In this document: positions 33,318-41,244 of the stretch, one piece after another
Numbering within the stretch: position 1 is the stretch's first letter
Layout of the letters: every line of letters begins with the position of its first letter
NCBI GenBank assembly: GCA_034430175.1
Contig: DAOUFI010000001.1
Location: forward strand, 207,440-271,439
DNA: 64,000 nt
Direction of reading: 5' to 3'
Origin: UBA6107 sp034430175
Lineage (GTDB): Bacteria > Chloroflexota > Anaerolineae > Anaerolineales > Anaerolineaceae
Notes under the pieces: model-generated
Seen by the model: only the letters and a program-made list of their open reading frames with translations
Databases searched by the model: none
Told to the model about the DNA's origin: nothing
Made by a program: the position numbers and the translations under genes

Positions 33318-33935
33318 CTACGAGCCAATATATTCCTTGTCCCTTGCCCAATTCGCCGGGTTGGATTCGATGTAGGCGGTGATAGTGGCGTATTCCTCAT
33401 CGGAGCAAATAACATGCTCCCAATAATTACGTTGCCAAACGGGGGTGGATGGCGTTCCCCGCAATTCGTTGATGCGTTTGGTGACCGCGGATTTGAACGC
33501 GCGGATGATGGTTGGAATGGAACCGGGTACCGGTTTTCCAAAACGTTCAATCGAATCGGTTGGGACACGGTGTGGATCAAAAATAACCGCACCGTCCGTG
33601 GTAGGGGCACGGCGCGCCGTGCCCCTACGGGGTTTACCGTTAATGTGCGTAGGGCCATACGCCCCTACAGGTTGGTCATCGATAATATGGACAATAGCGT
33701 GGAAATGGTTGGGCATGATGACAAATTCACCCAATTCGATCTCCGGGCGGATGACGGGAGTTTTCAACCATTCTTCCCGCGCGATCTGACCGAACGGACT
33801 CAAGCGCACGCGTTCGCCATCGATTTTTCCAAATATGGAGCTGCGCCCGTATGAGACCAGCGTAATAAAGTATTCCCTGGGCTGTGAATAATCGTATTCC
33901 GGCAGACGGATGGAGCGGCGGTGATGTTCGATCAT
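33318..33935 (-). CDS. REP-associated tyrosine transposase (RAYT)
   Basis: A 205-residue Y1 (HUH) transposase of the REP-associated type. It begins with the usual RxxLPxYDYSxP..YFITL pattern. The HUH motif is in MPNHFHAIVHI (about 73-83) and the family's C-terminal WQRNYWEHVI with Tyr is near 167. Between residues ~90 and 117 the frame runs straight through two TAGGGGC palindromes (VGAYGPTHINGKPRRGTARR), so the repeat it is thought to mobilise is inserted in frame in its own gene. Loss of function is possible, but the insert is in a loop region. RAYTs process REP hairpins as single-stranded DNA. Confidence 0.85.
   Translation of the reverse strand: MIEHHRRSIRLPEYDYSQPREYFITLVSYGRSSIFGKIDGERVRLSPFGQIAREEWLKTPVIRPEIELGEFVIMPNHFHAIVHIIDDQPVGAYGPTHINGKPRRGTARRAPTTDGAVIFDPHRVPTDSIERFGKPVPGSIPTIIRAFKSAVTKRINELRGTPSTPVWQRNYWEHVICSDEEYATITAYIESNPANWARDKEYIGS
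33601..33668. repeat. TAGGGGC palindromes inside the RAYT gene
   Basis: A perfect 28-bp copy at 33601-33628 (identical in arms and centre to the one at 31079-31106) and a contracted copy at 33648-33668, both inside the transposase coding region without breaking the frame. Confidence 0.85.
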
Positions 33936-34063
33936 GGATTTCCCCTCCTAAAATTCCGTAGGGGCGTCGTCTTCAATATCAACGTTGGGGTTTGCTTCGC
34001 TGGTAGGTTAATTGATTATGAACCACTCAAGGATGGCGCTCGCAATGACATTGCCCCTACCTT

Positions 34064-35713
34064 TTAAATCCCCAATTCGCCCTGCTTCGGACCCTCCGGG
34101 TCGACCTTGCCTGCGGACTTGAAGGCTTCGGCGCCCTTCGGCGTGGGCGGGAGCTTGACCTCGGCGCCCGCGAGCAGCTCTTCGATGCTGAGGATCTGGA
34201 CGCGTGGATAGTCGCGGTCCCAGATTTCGGAGTGGTAGAACCCGGCACTGGCAGCTTCGGTGAGCATGTCGCGCGTGGGCGCCTCGAGGGTGATGAAGAC
34301 GCCGATCTGCGCGTTCTCACGCTCGAGCGTGCCCTTGAGGTCGCGGATGTGGCTGCTATTGACGTGGCCGCTCTTCACCTGCACCAGCGCGCGTTTGACA
34401 CCGCCCTTGCGATCGTCGAGGAAGGCGATGGCGCCGTCGACGCCGCGGTCGGCGCCCTTCTTGCCGGTCTTGCTGCCCTCACTGCCGCCCAGCGGGCGCG
34501 CCTCGATGAGCGAGAGCGCCCACCACTGGAACTGGTAGCGGTCGTCGCGCGCCAGTTGCTGCGCGCCTGCCAGGTCTTCGGGCTCGCCGATCACCTGGTA
34601 GTCTTTCTTGGGTTCGAGACCGAACATGTCTTTGAGGCGGCTCTTGTGCATGGCGATGGCCAGGTGGGTGATGTCGATGCCGATCCACTGGCGCCCCAGT
34701 TTCTGCGCCGCGGCGATGCAGGTGCCGCAGCCGCTGAAGGGATCGAGAACAATGTCGCCGGGCATCGAAGATGCCTCTAATATTCGTTCGAGTAGAGCTA
34801 AGGGTTTTTGAGTCGGATAGCCTAATGCTTCAGCTTGAGATTGACCAAGAGGATGAATATCAATCCATAAATTGTCGATTTCTGAACCATCGTAATCTAC
34901 CATAAAGTTCTTGCGTCTTGGTTTTCCGTTCTTGGTAAAGAAAAGTTTGCCGGCTTTATCGAGCTCTTCAAGTTTATCTTGTGACATCATCCACCCAAAT
35001 CTCGGTTTATACCCTTTGTATTCATAGGCGAGATTTGGTCGAGCCATCATTGCGGGAAGTTCAATTGGTTCGGATTTAAATCTTCGATTTTGTTCATCAA
35101 CCTTATCGTAAATCTCCAACAATTCGCTCTCAGAGAGGAAGTGTCTTGGTGTTACAAATTTATACTTATCTGATTTGGTATAGAAAAGTATTGTGTCAGT
35201 GTTATTCGCAAATCTTGTCATTTCGTATTGCGAACCCTTTTTTGTAAAGTTTCTTTTCCAAGTAATTTCATTTTTATAATTTACTGGCCCAAAAATCATA
35301 TCCAGGATCATCTTGAGATAGTGGCTGGCGGTGGGGTCGCAGTGCAAATAGAGCGAGCCGGTGGGTTTGAGCACGCGGTGCAGCTCCACCAGGCGCGCGG
35401 CCATCATCACCAGGTAAGCCATCATCTGGTTGGTGCCGATGAACTGCCGCAGCGCGCCGATCATGTTTGCCACGTTCAGCGGGGCGTTCTGGATCAGGTC
35501 CTGGTAAGTGCGCTCGGCGGTCTCGCCCCAGTGCCAGGCGTCGTCAAAGGCAGTGATTTGCGCGTCAGAGGAGGAGCCGCTCTCGTCCTTGAAGAGCACA
35601 TTGTACGAGCGGTTCGAGTTGAAAGGCGGGTCCAGGTAGATCAGGTCCACCGACTCGTCCTTGATGTGTTCGCGCAGTACTTTCAGATTGTCGCCGTAGT
35701 ATAGAGTATTCAT
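34064..35713 (-). CDS. Beta-class adenine methyltransferase fused to Mrr-like nuclease
   Basis: A 549-residue protein. Motif IV DPPFN is at about residue 31 and motif I DPFSGCGT at about 322-329, the order of beta-class N6-adenine methyltransferases. Residues ~425-510 resemble a Mrr-type PD-(D/E)xK nuclease: GVDGAIAF then LVQVKSG gives D...QxK. The two activities in one chain suggest a type IIG-like enzyme. The stretch coding residues ~136-314 is strikingly AT-rich against GC-rich flanks; this is the target-recognition part, so the specificity domain seems to have been swapped in. It reads in the same direction as the RAYT. Confidence 0.8.
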   Translation of the reverse strand: MNTLYYGDNLKVLREHIKDESVDLIYLDPPFNSNRSYNVLFKDESGSSSDAQITAFDDAWHWGETAERTYQDLIQNAPLNVANMIGALRQFIGTNQMMAYLVMMAARLVELHRVLKPTGSLYLHCDPTASHYLKMILDMIFGPVNYKNEITWKRNFTKKGSQYEMTRFANNTDTILFYTKSDKYKFVTPRHFLSESELLEIYDKVDEQNRRFKSEPIELPAMMARPNLAYEYKGYKPRFGWMMSQDKLEELDKAGKLFFTKNGKPRRKNFMVDYDGSEIDNLWIDIHPLGQSQAEALGYPTQKPLALLERILEASSMPGDIVLDPFSGCGTCIAAAQKLGRQWIGIDITHLAIAMHKSRLKDMFGLEPKKDYQVIGEPEDLAGAQQLARDDRYQFQWWALSLIEARPLGGSEGSKTGKKGADRGVDGAIAFLDDRKGGVKRALVQVKSGHVNSSHIRDLKGTLERENAQIGVFITLEAPTRDMLTEAASAGFYHSEIWDRDYPRVQILSIEELLAGAEVKLPPTPKGAEAFKSAGKVDPEGPKQGELGI

Positions 35714-35763
35714 GGCATCCCCGGTTGAAATTGATGATGACTAAATTATACGGCAAATATGGT

Positions 35764-35818
35764 TGGGGCACGGCCCTAAAGAACAGGGTGCAAAAATCGC
35801 AACGCGCCGTGCCCGTAC
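35764..35818. repeat. Interrupted TAGGGGC-family palindrome
   Basis: Arms GGGGCACGGC and GCGCCGTGCCCGTAC are split by about 30 bp of unrelated sequence: a decayed copy with an insertion in the centre. It lies in the 286-bp gap upstream of the methyltransferase. Confidence 0.6.
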
Positions 35819-35857
35819 AGAAGGTGTCATCTCCCAATGATCGATGGTTTCGATCTT

Positions 35858-35902
35858 GATCCCGGATTTCCGGTTTTCGAAACCTGGGGATCGTTTTTTT
35901 TT
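35858..35902 (+). terminator. Terminator-like hairpin with T9
   Basis: GATCCC and GGTTTTCGAAACC nest into a long stem closing with GGGGATC, followed by nine T's (35894-35902). No gene on this strand ends just before it, so its gene may have been lost. Confidence 0.5.
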
Positions 35903-35999
35903 GGATTTGGTGCCTTCTGTTGGTAAACAGATCTCCGACGATTCTAATGTACTCCCCTTTTAAATTTGTTATGATACGTATTATTCGTGGGAGGCTGAG

Positions 36000-36497
36000 A
36001 TGAGCGATAATTACGAACCGAATTTTGGCTGTCCTGAGTTGGGTGGTTTTGAACCAACCGGAGGCGAGCCCGGCGCGCCGGAGATCGGCAGTCAGCGCTG
36101 GGTGAACCCCATGATCGAACCGCAATCGCTGGCAAGCCGCAACCTGGAGCTGTACGGGCCGAACAGCGGCAAAAGCCCAATCGAACCCCTTGGCAGTGAG
36201 CCAGAGGGCTGGTCCGCTTACGGACGCGATATGCAGAACAACTACAACAAAGATTACGAGTGGCGTCACAATTTCAACACCCTGCCGCCAGTCCCCACCT
36301 TCCCGACGCCGCAGTTCAATCCACCGTCGGTACCGCACATCCAACCCTCTTCCAATTTCCACTTTGATTCCCCTGATATCCCGTCAGAGACGCCGACGGA
36401 AGAACCGAAGGAAGAATCCTCCTCAGGCGGCGGCGCACTCGGTGAAGTGTTCGACGCGCTGAACAAAACCTTCAATCCGTTCGAGTGGTTTAAATAG
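36000..36497 (+). CDS. Proline-rich hypothetical protein
   Basis: A 165-residue low-complexity protein rich in Pro, Asn, Glu and Ser, ending GEVFDALNKTFNPFEWFK, a plausible amphipathic helix. GGGAGG lies 6 nt before the ATG, and TATGAT/TATTAT -10-like hexamers are just upstream. No signal peptide. The frame is bounded by a ribosome site and followed by a palindrome able to end transcription. No family recognised; a structural or adaptor role cannot be excluded. Confidence 0.5.
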   Translation: MSDNYEPNFGCPELGGFEPTGGEPGAPEIGSQRWVNPMIEPQSLASRNLELYGPNSGKSPIEPLGSEPEGWSAYGRDMQNNYNKDYEWRHNFNTLPPVPTFPTPQFNPPSVPHIQPSSNFHFDSPDIPSETPTEEPKEESSSGGGALGEVFDALNKTFNPFEWFK

Positions 36498-36546
36498 AGT
36501 GGATAGGGTATCATCCCCCCAATTCTGAACAAAAAATCCGGAGACG

Positions 36547-36578
36547 CGGTAGGGGCAATTCATGAATTGCCCCTACCG
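36547..36578. repeat. TAGGGGC-family palindrome, likely bidirectional terminator
   Basis: A perfect 32-bp palindrome (arms CGGTAGGGGCAATTCA and its complement), between the convergent proline-rich gene and hgcB. It is the best-preserved copy in the window and would form a strong hairpin on either transcript. Confidence 0.85.
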
Positions 36579-36612
36579 TTGAATTTTATTGATGTTCTGT
36601 ATGGTAAATATT

Positions 36613-36930
36613 TTACCCGCAGCAGCCGCTCTTGGGGTTCTCGTCCCCGCAGCCGCAGGAGGGACCGCCGCAACTGACTTCCTTGCGCCCGGTCAGCGCG
36701 GCATTGATCATGGCGGCGGCGCAGCCCACCCCGCTCGTGACGCTGATGGCGCGCGCCGGGCAATTGAGCTGGCAGGCGCCACATTCCATGCAGGCGCTGT
36801 AATTGACGATCTTCGCCTTGCGTCCGTCCATGGCAAACACAGCGTGGGGGCAGACCATGGTGCACAGGGTGCAGCCGGTGCATTTTTCAACGTCCAGAAC
36901 GAGGGTGTTTTCGGTGTATGAATTGAACAT
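36613..36930 (-). CDS. hgcB: Mercury-methylation ferredoxin HgcB
   Basis: A 105-residue ferredoxin with two 4Fe-4S sites (C17/C20/C23/C27 and C47/C50/C53/C57). The second is the HgcB hallmark CMECGACQLNCP, and the chain ends with the diagnostic Cys pair (SGCCG, C103-C104) used in mercury binding. HgcB reduces the corrinoid of HgcA so it can methylate Hg(II). It starts 10 nt after the hgcA stop with an AGGGAG ribosome site. Together with hgcA this predicts methylmercury formation under anoxic conditions. Confidence 0.92.
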   Translation of the reverse strand: MFNSYTENTLVLDVEKCTGCTLCTMVCPHAVFAMDGRKAKIVNYSACMECGACQLNCPARAISVTSGVGCAAAMINAALTGRKEVSCGGPSCGCGDENPKSGCCG

Positions 36931-36940
36931 GGTTTACTCC

Positions 36941-37936
36941 CTATTTGACGAACGCGAAAACGATCAGCGAGATCAGTCCGAGCACGCCCATCAACGCCAT
37001 GGGGCGGATGTAGGTGTAGATCTCCTTGCGCACTCCCACCACCGAGGTAAAGGTGGACGAGCCGGTGAAGTTGAGCGAGATGTACGCGACCCCGGCCGAC
37101 ATCGTCAGCAGGTAGCCGAGCGACTGCCCGAGCTGGCGGTACCAGCTCCAATCCGCGTGGCCGAGGGCAACCGAGAGCACGAATGGCAGCGCGGCCACGA
37201 GGCCGAGGAAACCGCCCTTGCTGCTGAAATCTTTTGTCGGCAGCCAGGGCAGCAGGGCGGGGAAGAGCACCGTTCCGCTGAGGAAGAGCACCAGCGCGGC
37301 CAGCAGGTAAGGCAAGCCGCCGAGCAAAAAGCCGAGTCCCATGGCAACCAGCATGGGTAAGAGCGTCTGGGTCACGTCCACCGGCGCGAGCACCAGGCGG
37401 TCGCGCAAATTGAAGCGTACCTGGCGCATCTCGGGGGTGGCCCTGTGGGTTTTGAGATATTCGGGCAGGTCTTCAGCGCGCACGGGGCCGTACTCCACCG
37501 TGAAATTGGAGTACTTCTTCACCTCGTGGGCGGCAACGCCGGAAGCGCCGAGCTGGGGCAGGATCAGGCGCCGGTGGCTCACCACCTCGCCCAGCTTGAC
37601 GGCTTCGATGCGGCGCAGCAGTTCTCGCGTGCCGAAGGTGCGTTTGCCCGCCGCGCACCACACGTTGACGCCGTGCGTGTCGAGGACGAGGAGATAGCAA
37701 TCGATACCCTTGAGTGAGGAACGCAGCGCGTCAAAGCTGAGGGTGTAGTTGGCGCTCACGAAGACCGGCGATTCTTTATCTGGAACACCCAGATGGTACA
37801 AGCCAGGCGGCACACGGTGCTGGTCGCGGCGCACGCCGATGCGCGCCAGAAAGTGGTCGCGGTGGTCCGCTGGGGTTAGGTCCCAGGTGGTGGTCATCGG
37901 GCCGGGGGTGGAGACGAGATGATAGACACGGTTCAT
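36941..37936 (-). CDS. hgcA: Mercury-methylation corrinoid protein HgcA
   Basis: A 331-residue protein. The soluble N-terminal corrinoid-binding domain (about 20-180) carries the cap-helix motif NVWCAAGK at 91-98, with Cys94 expected to coordinate cobalt. This motif is specific to HgcA. The C-terminal half has five membrane helices (about 190-330). HgcA passes a methyl group from a corrinoid to Hg(II), making methylmercury; the methyl donor is probably a folate-type pathway. A ribosome site AAAGG precedes the ATG. The gene lies 53 bp after arsR and 10 nt before hgcB, the usual arrangement. Confidence 0.93.
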   Translation of the reverse strand: MNRVYHLVSTPGPMTTTWDLTPADHRDHFLARIGVRRDQHRVPPGLYHLGVPDKESPVFVSANYTLSFDALRSSLKGIDCYLLVLDTHGVNVWCAAGKRTFGTRELLRRIEAVKLGEVVSHRRLILPQLGASGVAAHEVKKYSNFTVEYGPVRAEDLPEYLKTHRATPEMRQVRFNLRDRLVLAPVDVTQTLLPMLVAMGLGFLLGGLPYLLAALVLFLSGTVLFPALLPWLPTKDFSSKGGFLGLVAALPFVLSVALGHADWSWYRQLGQSLGYLLTMSAGVAYISLNFTGSSTFTSVVGVRKEIYTYIRPMALMGVLGLISLIVFAFVK

Positions 37937-37954
37937 TGGTAGCCTTTCGATAAT

Positions 37955-37974
37955 AAATAGACGATTATCTATAT
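37955..37974 (-). promoter_or_regulatory. Operator-like site between arsR and hgcA
   Basis: AAATAGA-N6-TCTATAT: the same 7-6-7 inverted repeat as upstream of arsR, with one arm mismatch. It lies 19 bp upstream of the hgcA start, so hgcAB may have a second, separately repressed promoter. Confidence 0.6.
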
Positions 37975-37989
37975 ATCAGGACAAAAAAA

Positions 37990-38295
37990 TTACTTGCAGG
38001 CGCAATCCTCGTCGAGCGAAGAGGAGAACTTCACCACCAGACTATCGCAGCATACCGTCACCAGTTCGCGGTTGAGCTGGTAGAAGGTTTGCTTGCCATC
38101 CTCTTTGACTTGTACCAGCCCGGCATCGCGCAGCACGGCCAGGTGATGCGACACGGTGGGTTGGGTGACGTTGAGGCATTCCACGATCTCGTTCACCGAG
38201 ATCCAGCGGCAGCAGGTGAGCTTCATGATCTTCTGCCGGGTATCATCGGCGAGGACCTTGGCAAAAATCACGGGGTCAAGCGCGGGAACTGTCAT
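37990..38295 (-). CDS. ArsR-family metal(loid) repressor next to hgcAB
   Basis: A 101-residue winged-helix regulator. The DNA-reading helix is in VTQPTVSHHLAVLRDAGLV (about 44-62). Cysteine groups TCCRW (near residue 28), VCCD (near 82) and DCACK at the C-terminus are candidate metal(loid) ligands. Family members leave DNA on binding As, Hg or other thiophilic ions. ArsR genes are often found with hgcAB in other genomes. Two matching palindromes, one before its own start and one before hgcA, suggest autoregulation and control of hgcAB. Confidence 0.88.
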   Translation of the reverse strand: MTVPALDPVIFAKVLADDTRQKIMKLTCCRWISVNEIVECLNVTQPTVSHHLAVLRDAGLVQVKEDGKQTFYQLNRELVTVCCDSLVVKFSSSLDEDCACK

Positions 38296-38305
38296 GCTTT
38301 TTATT

Positions 38306-38325
38306 ATATAGATGAACGTCTATAT
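38306..38325 (-). promoter_or_regulatory. Operator-like palindrome upstream of arsR
   Basis: ATATAGA-TGAACG-TCTATAT, a perfect 7-6-7 inverted repeat, 10 bp before the arsR start codon. Same architecture as the site before hgcA. Confidence 0.65.
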
Positions 38326-38578
38326 GTCAAGGGTATAACGTTATGGCCGTAAAGTGAACCCGCGAATTTATCTACTAAAAGCGAAATACACGGAAAAGCC
38401 CATTCAAAAAATTGCATTATTTTGTGAAAAATTATGTAATTAGTGGAAAAGCCCTTCAGATCAAGGAAAGTTATTATAAGCGTTCATCAGTAAAAAATCG
38501 CGCAATAAGCGGATTTTTCGTGGATATAACCTCTCACCTGTGAGATAATGCTGGAATATTACATTCACGGAGCTAACC

Positions 38579-39445
38579 ATGGTCATAATTCAGGCGATCA
38601 TTCTGGGCATCATCCAGGGGTTGACGGAGTTCATCCCCATTTCAAGTTCAGCTCATCTCATTATTATTCCCTGGCTGTTCAAGTGGACGGATCCCGCTCT
38701 CACCAGCCTGCCCTTCGACGTGGCGCTGCATATTGGCACGCTGGCTGCCATTCTCATCTTCTTCTGGCGCGATTGGGTTCGCCTCATCCGCGCCTGGTTC
38801 GCCAGCATCAAAGAACGCAAGATCGGTGACGATGTGGACCGCAAGTGGGCCTGGTACGTGGTGCTGGGCTGCATCCCCGGCGGCATCGCGGGTGTGCTTT
38901 TTGAAAGCAAGATTGACGATGCCTTCCACAAAGCCGGCGAACCCATCAAGCAGGGAGCCATCCTGCTCATGGCCGCGATCATCTTTTTGATGGCGTTCAT
39001 CCTGCTGGCCGCCGACAAAACCGCGCAGCATCTGCGCGATTCAAAGGATGTAAAATTTAAAGATGCCATTTGGGTGGGGCTGGCGCAGGCATTGGCCATC
39101 TTCCCGGGTGTGTCACGTTCAGGCGCCACCATTACCGCCGGGCTGGCACTCGGTCTCAAGCGCGATACCGCGGCCAAATTCTCGTTCTTCCTGGGCGCGC
39201 CCATCATGCTCGGCGCCGGGTTGAAAAGTGCGTATGATTTGTTGCAAGACGTCCAGGCGGGAGCAAGTTTCAGTAACTTGCAATTGATGCTGTTCCCCAT
39301 TGGTATTTTGGTTGCCTGTGTGGTCGGCTTTTTCTGCATCAAGTATCTGCTGCGATACTTGCAAAAACACAACACAGATATTTTCGTGTACTACCGCATC
39401 GGACTGGCCATCCTGATCGCCGTCGTGGCACTGATCAGGGGATAA
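38579..39445 (+). CDS. uppP: Undecaprenyl-diphosphatase
   Basis: A 288-residue polytopic membrane protein (UppP/BacA). The conserved motifs GLTEFIPISSSAHL (about 14-27) and LFPGVSRSGATI-like AIFPGVSRSGATIT (about 173-186) hold the catalytic residues. It removes a phosphate from undecaprenyl diphosphate, recycling the lipid carrier for peptidoglycan, and gives low-level bacitracin resistance. Length and motif positions are normal. A strong terminator follows. Confidence 0.94.
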   Translation: MVIIQAIILGIIQGLTEFIPISSSAHLIIIPWLFKWTDPALTSLPFDVALHIGTLAAILIFFWRDWVRLIRAWFASIKERKIGDDVDRKWAWYVVLGCIPGGIAGVLFESKIDDAFHKAGEPIKQGAILLMAAIIFLMAFILLAADKTAQHLRDSKDVKFKDAIWVGLAQALAIFPGVSRSGATITAGLALGLKRDTAAKFSFFLGAPIMLGAGLKSAYDLLQDVQAGASFSNLQLMLFPIGILVACVVGFFCIKYLLRYLQKHNTDIFVYYRIGLAILIAVVALIRG

Positions 39446-39452
39446 AAGATCA

Positions 39453-39482
39453 AAAGCCGGAGTCGACTCCGGCTTTTTTTTT
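39453..39482 (+). terminator. Intrinsic terminator after uppP
   Basis: A perfect 12-bp stem (AAAGCCGGAGTC and complement) leading directly into a T-run, eight nt after the uppP stop codon. Confidence 0.88.
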
Positions 39483-39484
39483 GT

Positions 39485-40237
39485 CTATACCAAGGCAACG
39501 GCAGCGAGGATGCCGATGATTATTGCCAGCAGGTAGCTGGCAAAGGAACCGATAATTATGTATTCAGAAGCCTTACGGTCTGGGTCATTTTTTATTTCGC
39601 TGAAGCGGAGGATGGATTTGGCTGCCACGAGAAAACCAATGCCAGTATATTGATTCAGGATCACGAAAAGGAAGATCAACAAGCGCTCGAAGTATCCGAT
39701 CCATTTTCCACCATCTTTCAAACCCTGCTTTCCATTCCCCAATTGATCCTGGAAGGGTTGCATGAATAACTCGATGAGTTTTCCTCCGCAGGGAATCAGC
39801 AATATAAACGCGCAGAAGATCACGGCGAAGTTCCAGATTGTGGGAGATAACCAGGCTTCCCACATGGGTGGAGTCGGGAGGATGCTGTAAAGCCAGAATG
39901 CAGCACCGATCAGGATCAGGATATGAGCTACCTGATCCCAAATAAAGCCATAAAATTCCCTGTATCCCATTATGGTATTCTTCGATTTCTTCAAAGTAAA
40001 CGCTTGTTTTCCCCAATCGATGAAGAAGTGGAGGACGCCGATCAACAGAGCGGCATACCAGAGTGTCCATTGCGCTAACAATACATAAGTCAGGGTCGCA
40101 TGAATGAAGCTGTGCGTTGCTCGCCAGTACCATTTCGTTTTGGCTTTAACCAGTGAATCGGGTTGAAAGGCGAAGTCCGCCAGCAGGTGAGCCATCAATA
40201 ACGGAATAAAAAATTGCAGCAACAAAAACTTGTTCAT
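39485..40237 (-). CDS. DUF3307 membrane protein
   Basis: A 250-residue membrane protein with about six hydrophobic segments. The N-terminal AHLLADFAFQPDSLVKAK (about 16-33) and HSFIHATLTYVL followed by HFFIDWGK mark DUF3307. The His/Asp pattern suggests a metal-dependent membrane enzyme, but the family has no established activity. It is 11 bp after the SatD gene. SatD-DUF3307 pairs recur in other bacteria, so the two probably act together. Confidence 0.85.
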   Translation of the reverse strand: MNKFLLLQFFIPLLMAHLLADFAFQPDSLVKAKTKWYWRATHSFIHATLTYVLLAQWTLWYAALLIGVLHFFIDWGKQAFTLKKSKNTIMGYREFYGFIWDQVAHILILIGAAFWLYSILPTPPMWEAWLSPTIWNFAVIFCAFILLIPCGGKLIELFMQPFQDQLGNGKQGLKDGGKWIGYFERLLIFLFVILNQYTGIGFLVAAKSILRFSEIKNDPDRKASEYIIIGSFASYLLAIIIGILAAVALV

Positions 40238-40248
40238 TTATCCTCCCT

Positions 40249-40923
40249 TTACTTCTTTGATGATTCTTTTACCAGTGTCTCATAGGTATCAATAACTTGT
40301 TTGATGGTTTCCCAACCGGCTGATTTTAAATTTTTTGATACTGCCACCTGGCTGATCTCACGCGGCTTCCATTCATGACCGATATCACTTTGTTTTTTCC
40401 CTTGCATCGCCAGGTAGATTGCCTGCGCCTGGCTGTGGGACCATCGGGTGACGATGTGGTCGGTCAATAAAATGATGCTTTGCAAACCAGAAAGAATCGC
40501 TGAATTCTTCATTTCATCAATATCGATAGCCATACGTTCACGCGTCATAGCCTCAAGTAGATGCCCCGAGGACAGATAGGCTGGACCATCTCCCGCCGCT
40601 GCGTTTTCTTCAGGTATGAAATTGATTTTGCCAATACCAATAGCCACTCTGGAATCCAACCGATTTTCTGTGAAGCGTGAAGAGATGTAGGTTCGAATCA
40701 ATAAAGCGATAACCAGAGATTTCTCCGGTTGATCCAAGACGAGTTGCCAACCATCCCCACGAAAGATACTGATCGGGTAAGAAATGACCTGAGGATACAT
40801 TTCTTGTAAACGTACGGAAAGATTGAGTAGTTCCTGATAGAGTGATTTTCGCTGGTTTTCATTGAGCGTTCTGGAATGGACGATATCACCGGTCAAGACC
40901 GCTCTGATTTTGGGATCAGTCAT
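40249..40923 (-). CDS. SatD-family regulator-like protein
   Basis: A 224-residue SatD-family protein. The N-terminus (RAVLTGDIVHSRTL) and IFRGDGWQLVL (about 52-62) look like a degenerate nucleotide-cyclase-type fold. The C-terminal ~70 residues hold a helix-turn-helix-like segment (IGHEWKPREISQVAVSKNLK). SatD was named in a streptococcal acid-tolerance locus; its biochemistry is not settled. The 320-bp region upstream has four 19-bp palindromes, so it likely represses its own transcription. Confidence 0.8.
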   Translation of the reverse strand: MTDPKIRAVLTGDIVHSRTLNENQRKSLYQELLNLSVRLQEMYPQVISYPISIFRGDGWQLVLDQPEKSLVIALLIRTYISSRFTENRLDSRVAIGIGKINFIPEENAAAGDGPAYLSSGHLLEAMTRERMAIDIDEMKNSAILSGLQSIILLTDHIVTRWSHSQAQAIYLAMQGKKQSDIGHEWKPREISQVAVSKNLKSAGWETIKQVIDTYETLVKESSKK

Positions 40924-40937
40924 TTTTCCTCATAGAC

Positions 40938-41071
40938 TATAACCACTTAAGTTATAACATGATTATATAACCAATTAAGTTATATTTCAATAGAATATTA
41001 GAGTCCCGGGTTGTGCATAATTTCTATAACCCTTAGGGTTATAACTCTCAAAAATAACCTTTCAGGTTATA
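40938..41071 (-). promoter_or_regulatory. Four-copy palindromic operator array (satD)
   Basis: Four 19-bp sites with arms TATAAC / GTTATA and a 7-bp centre: 40938-40956, 40966-40984, 41025-41043 and 41053-41071 (the last has one arm mismatch). Starts are 28, 59 and 28 bp apart, i.e. two pairs. The consensus is TATAACCNNTNAGGTTATA. The first site starts 15 bp from the satD start codon. The rest of the 320-bp gap to the next gene shows no further feature. Confidence 0.75.
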
Positions 41072-41244
41072 AGTGAGCCACTGAAATAAATCTTCACTTT
41101 ATTTATCTTCCAACCCACCACGGCCAAAAAATTGGCTAGTATCATTCGTGGGAGCGGCAGGCAGCAGAAAATGTCGAAGATTTCAAACCTGGGATTCGTA
41201 GTGTCAGACCAATCAGCAGCAAATGCGAAATAACTTCACATAGG

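Noticed and set aside
35565..36362. 265-codon minus-strand frame upstream of the methyltransferase
   Set aside because: Overlaps the start of the methyltransferase in another frame and the proline-rich gene in antisense; crosses a palindrome and a terminator-like hairpin; no domain.
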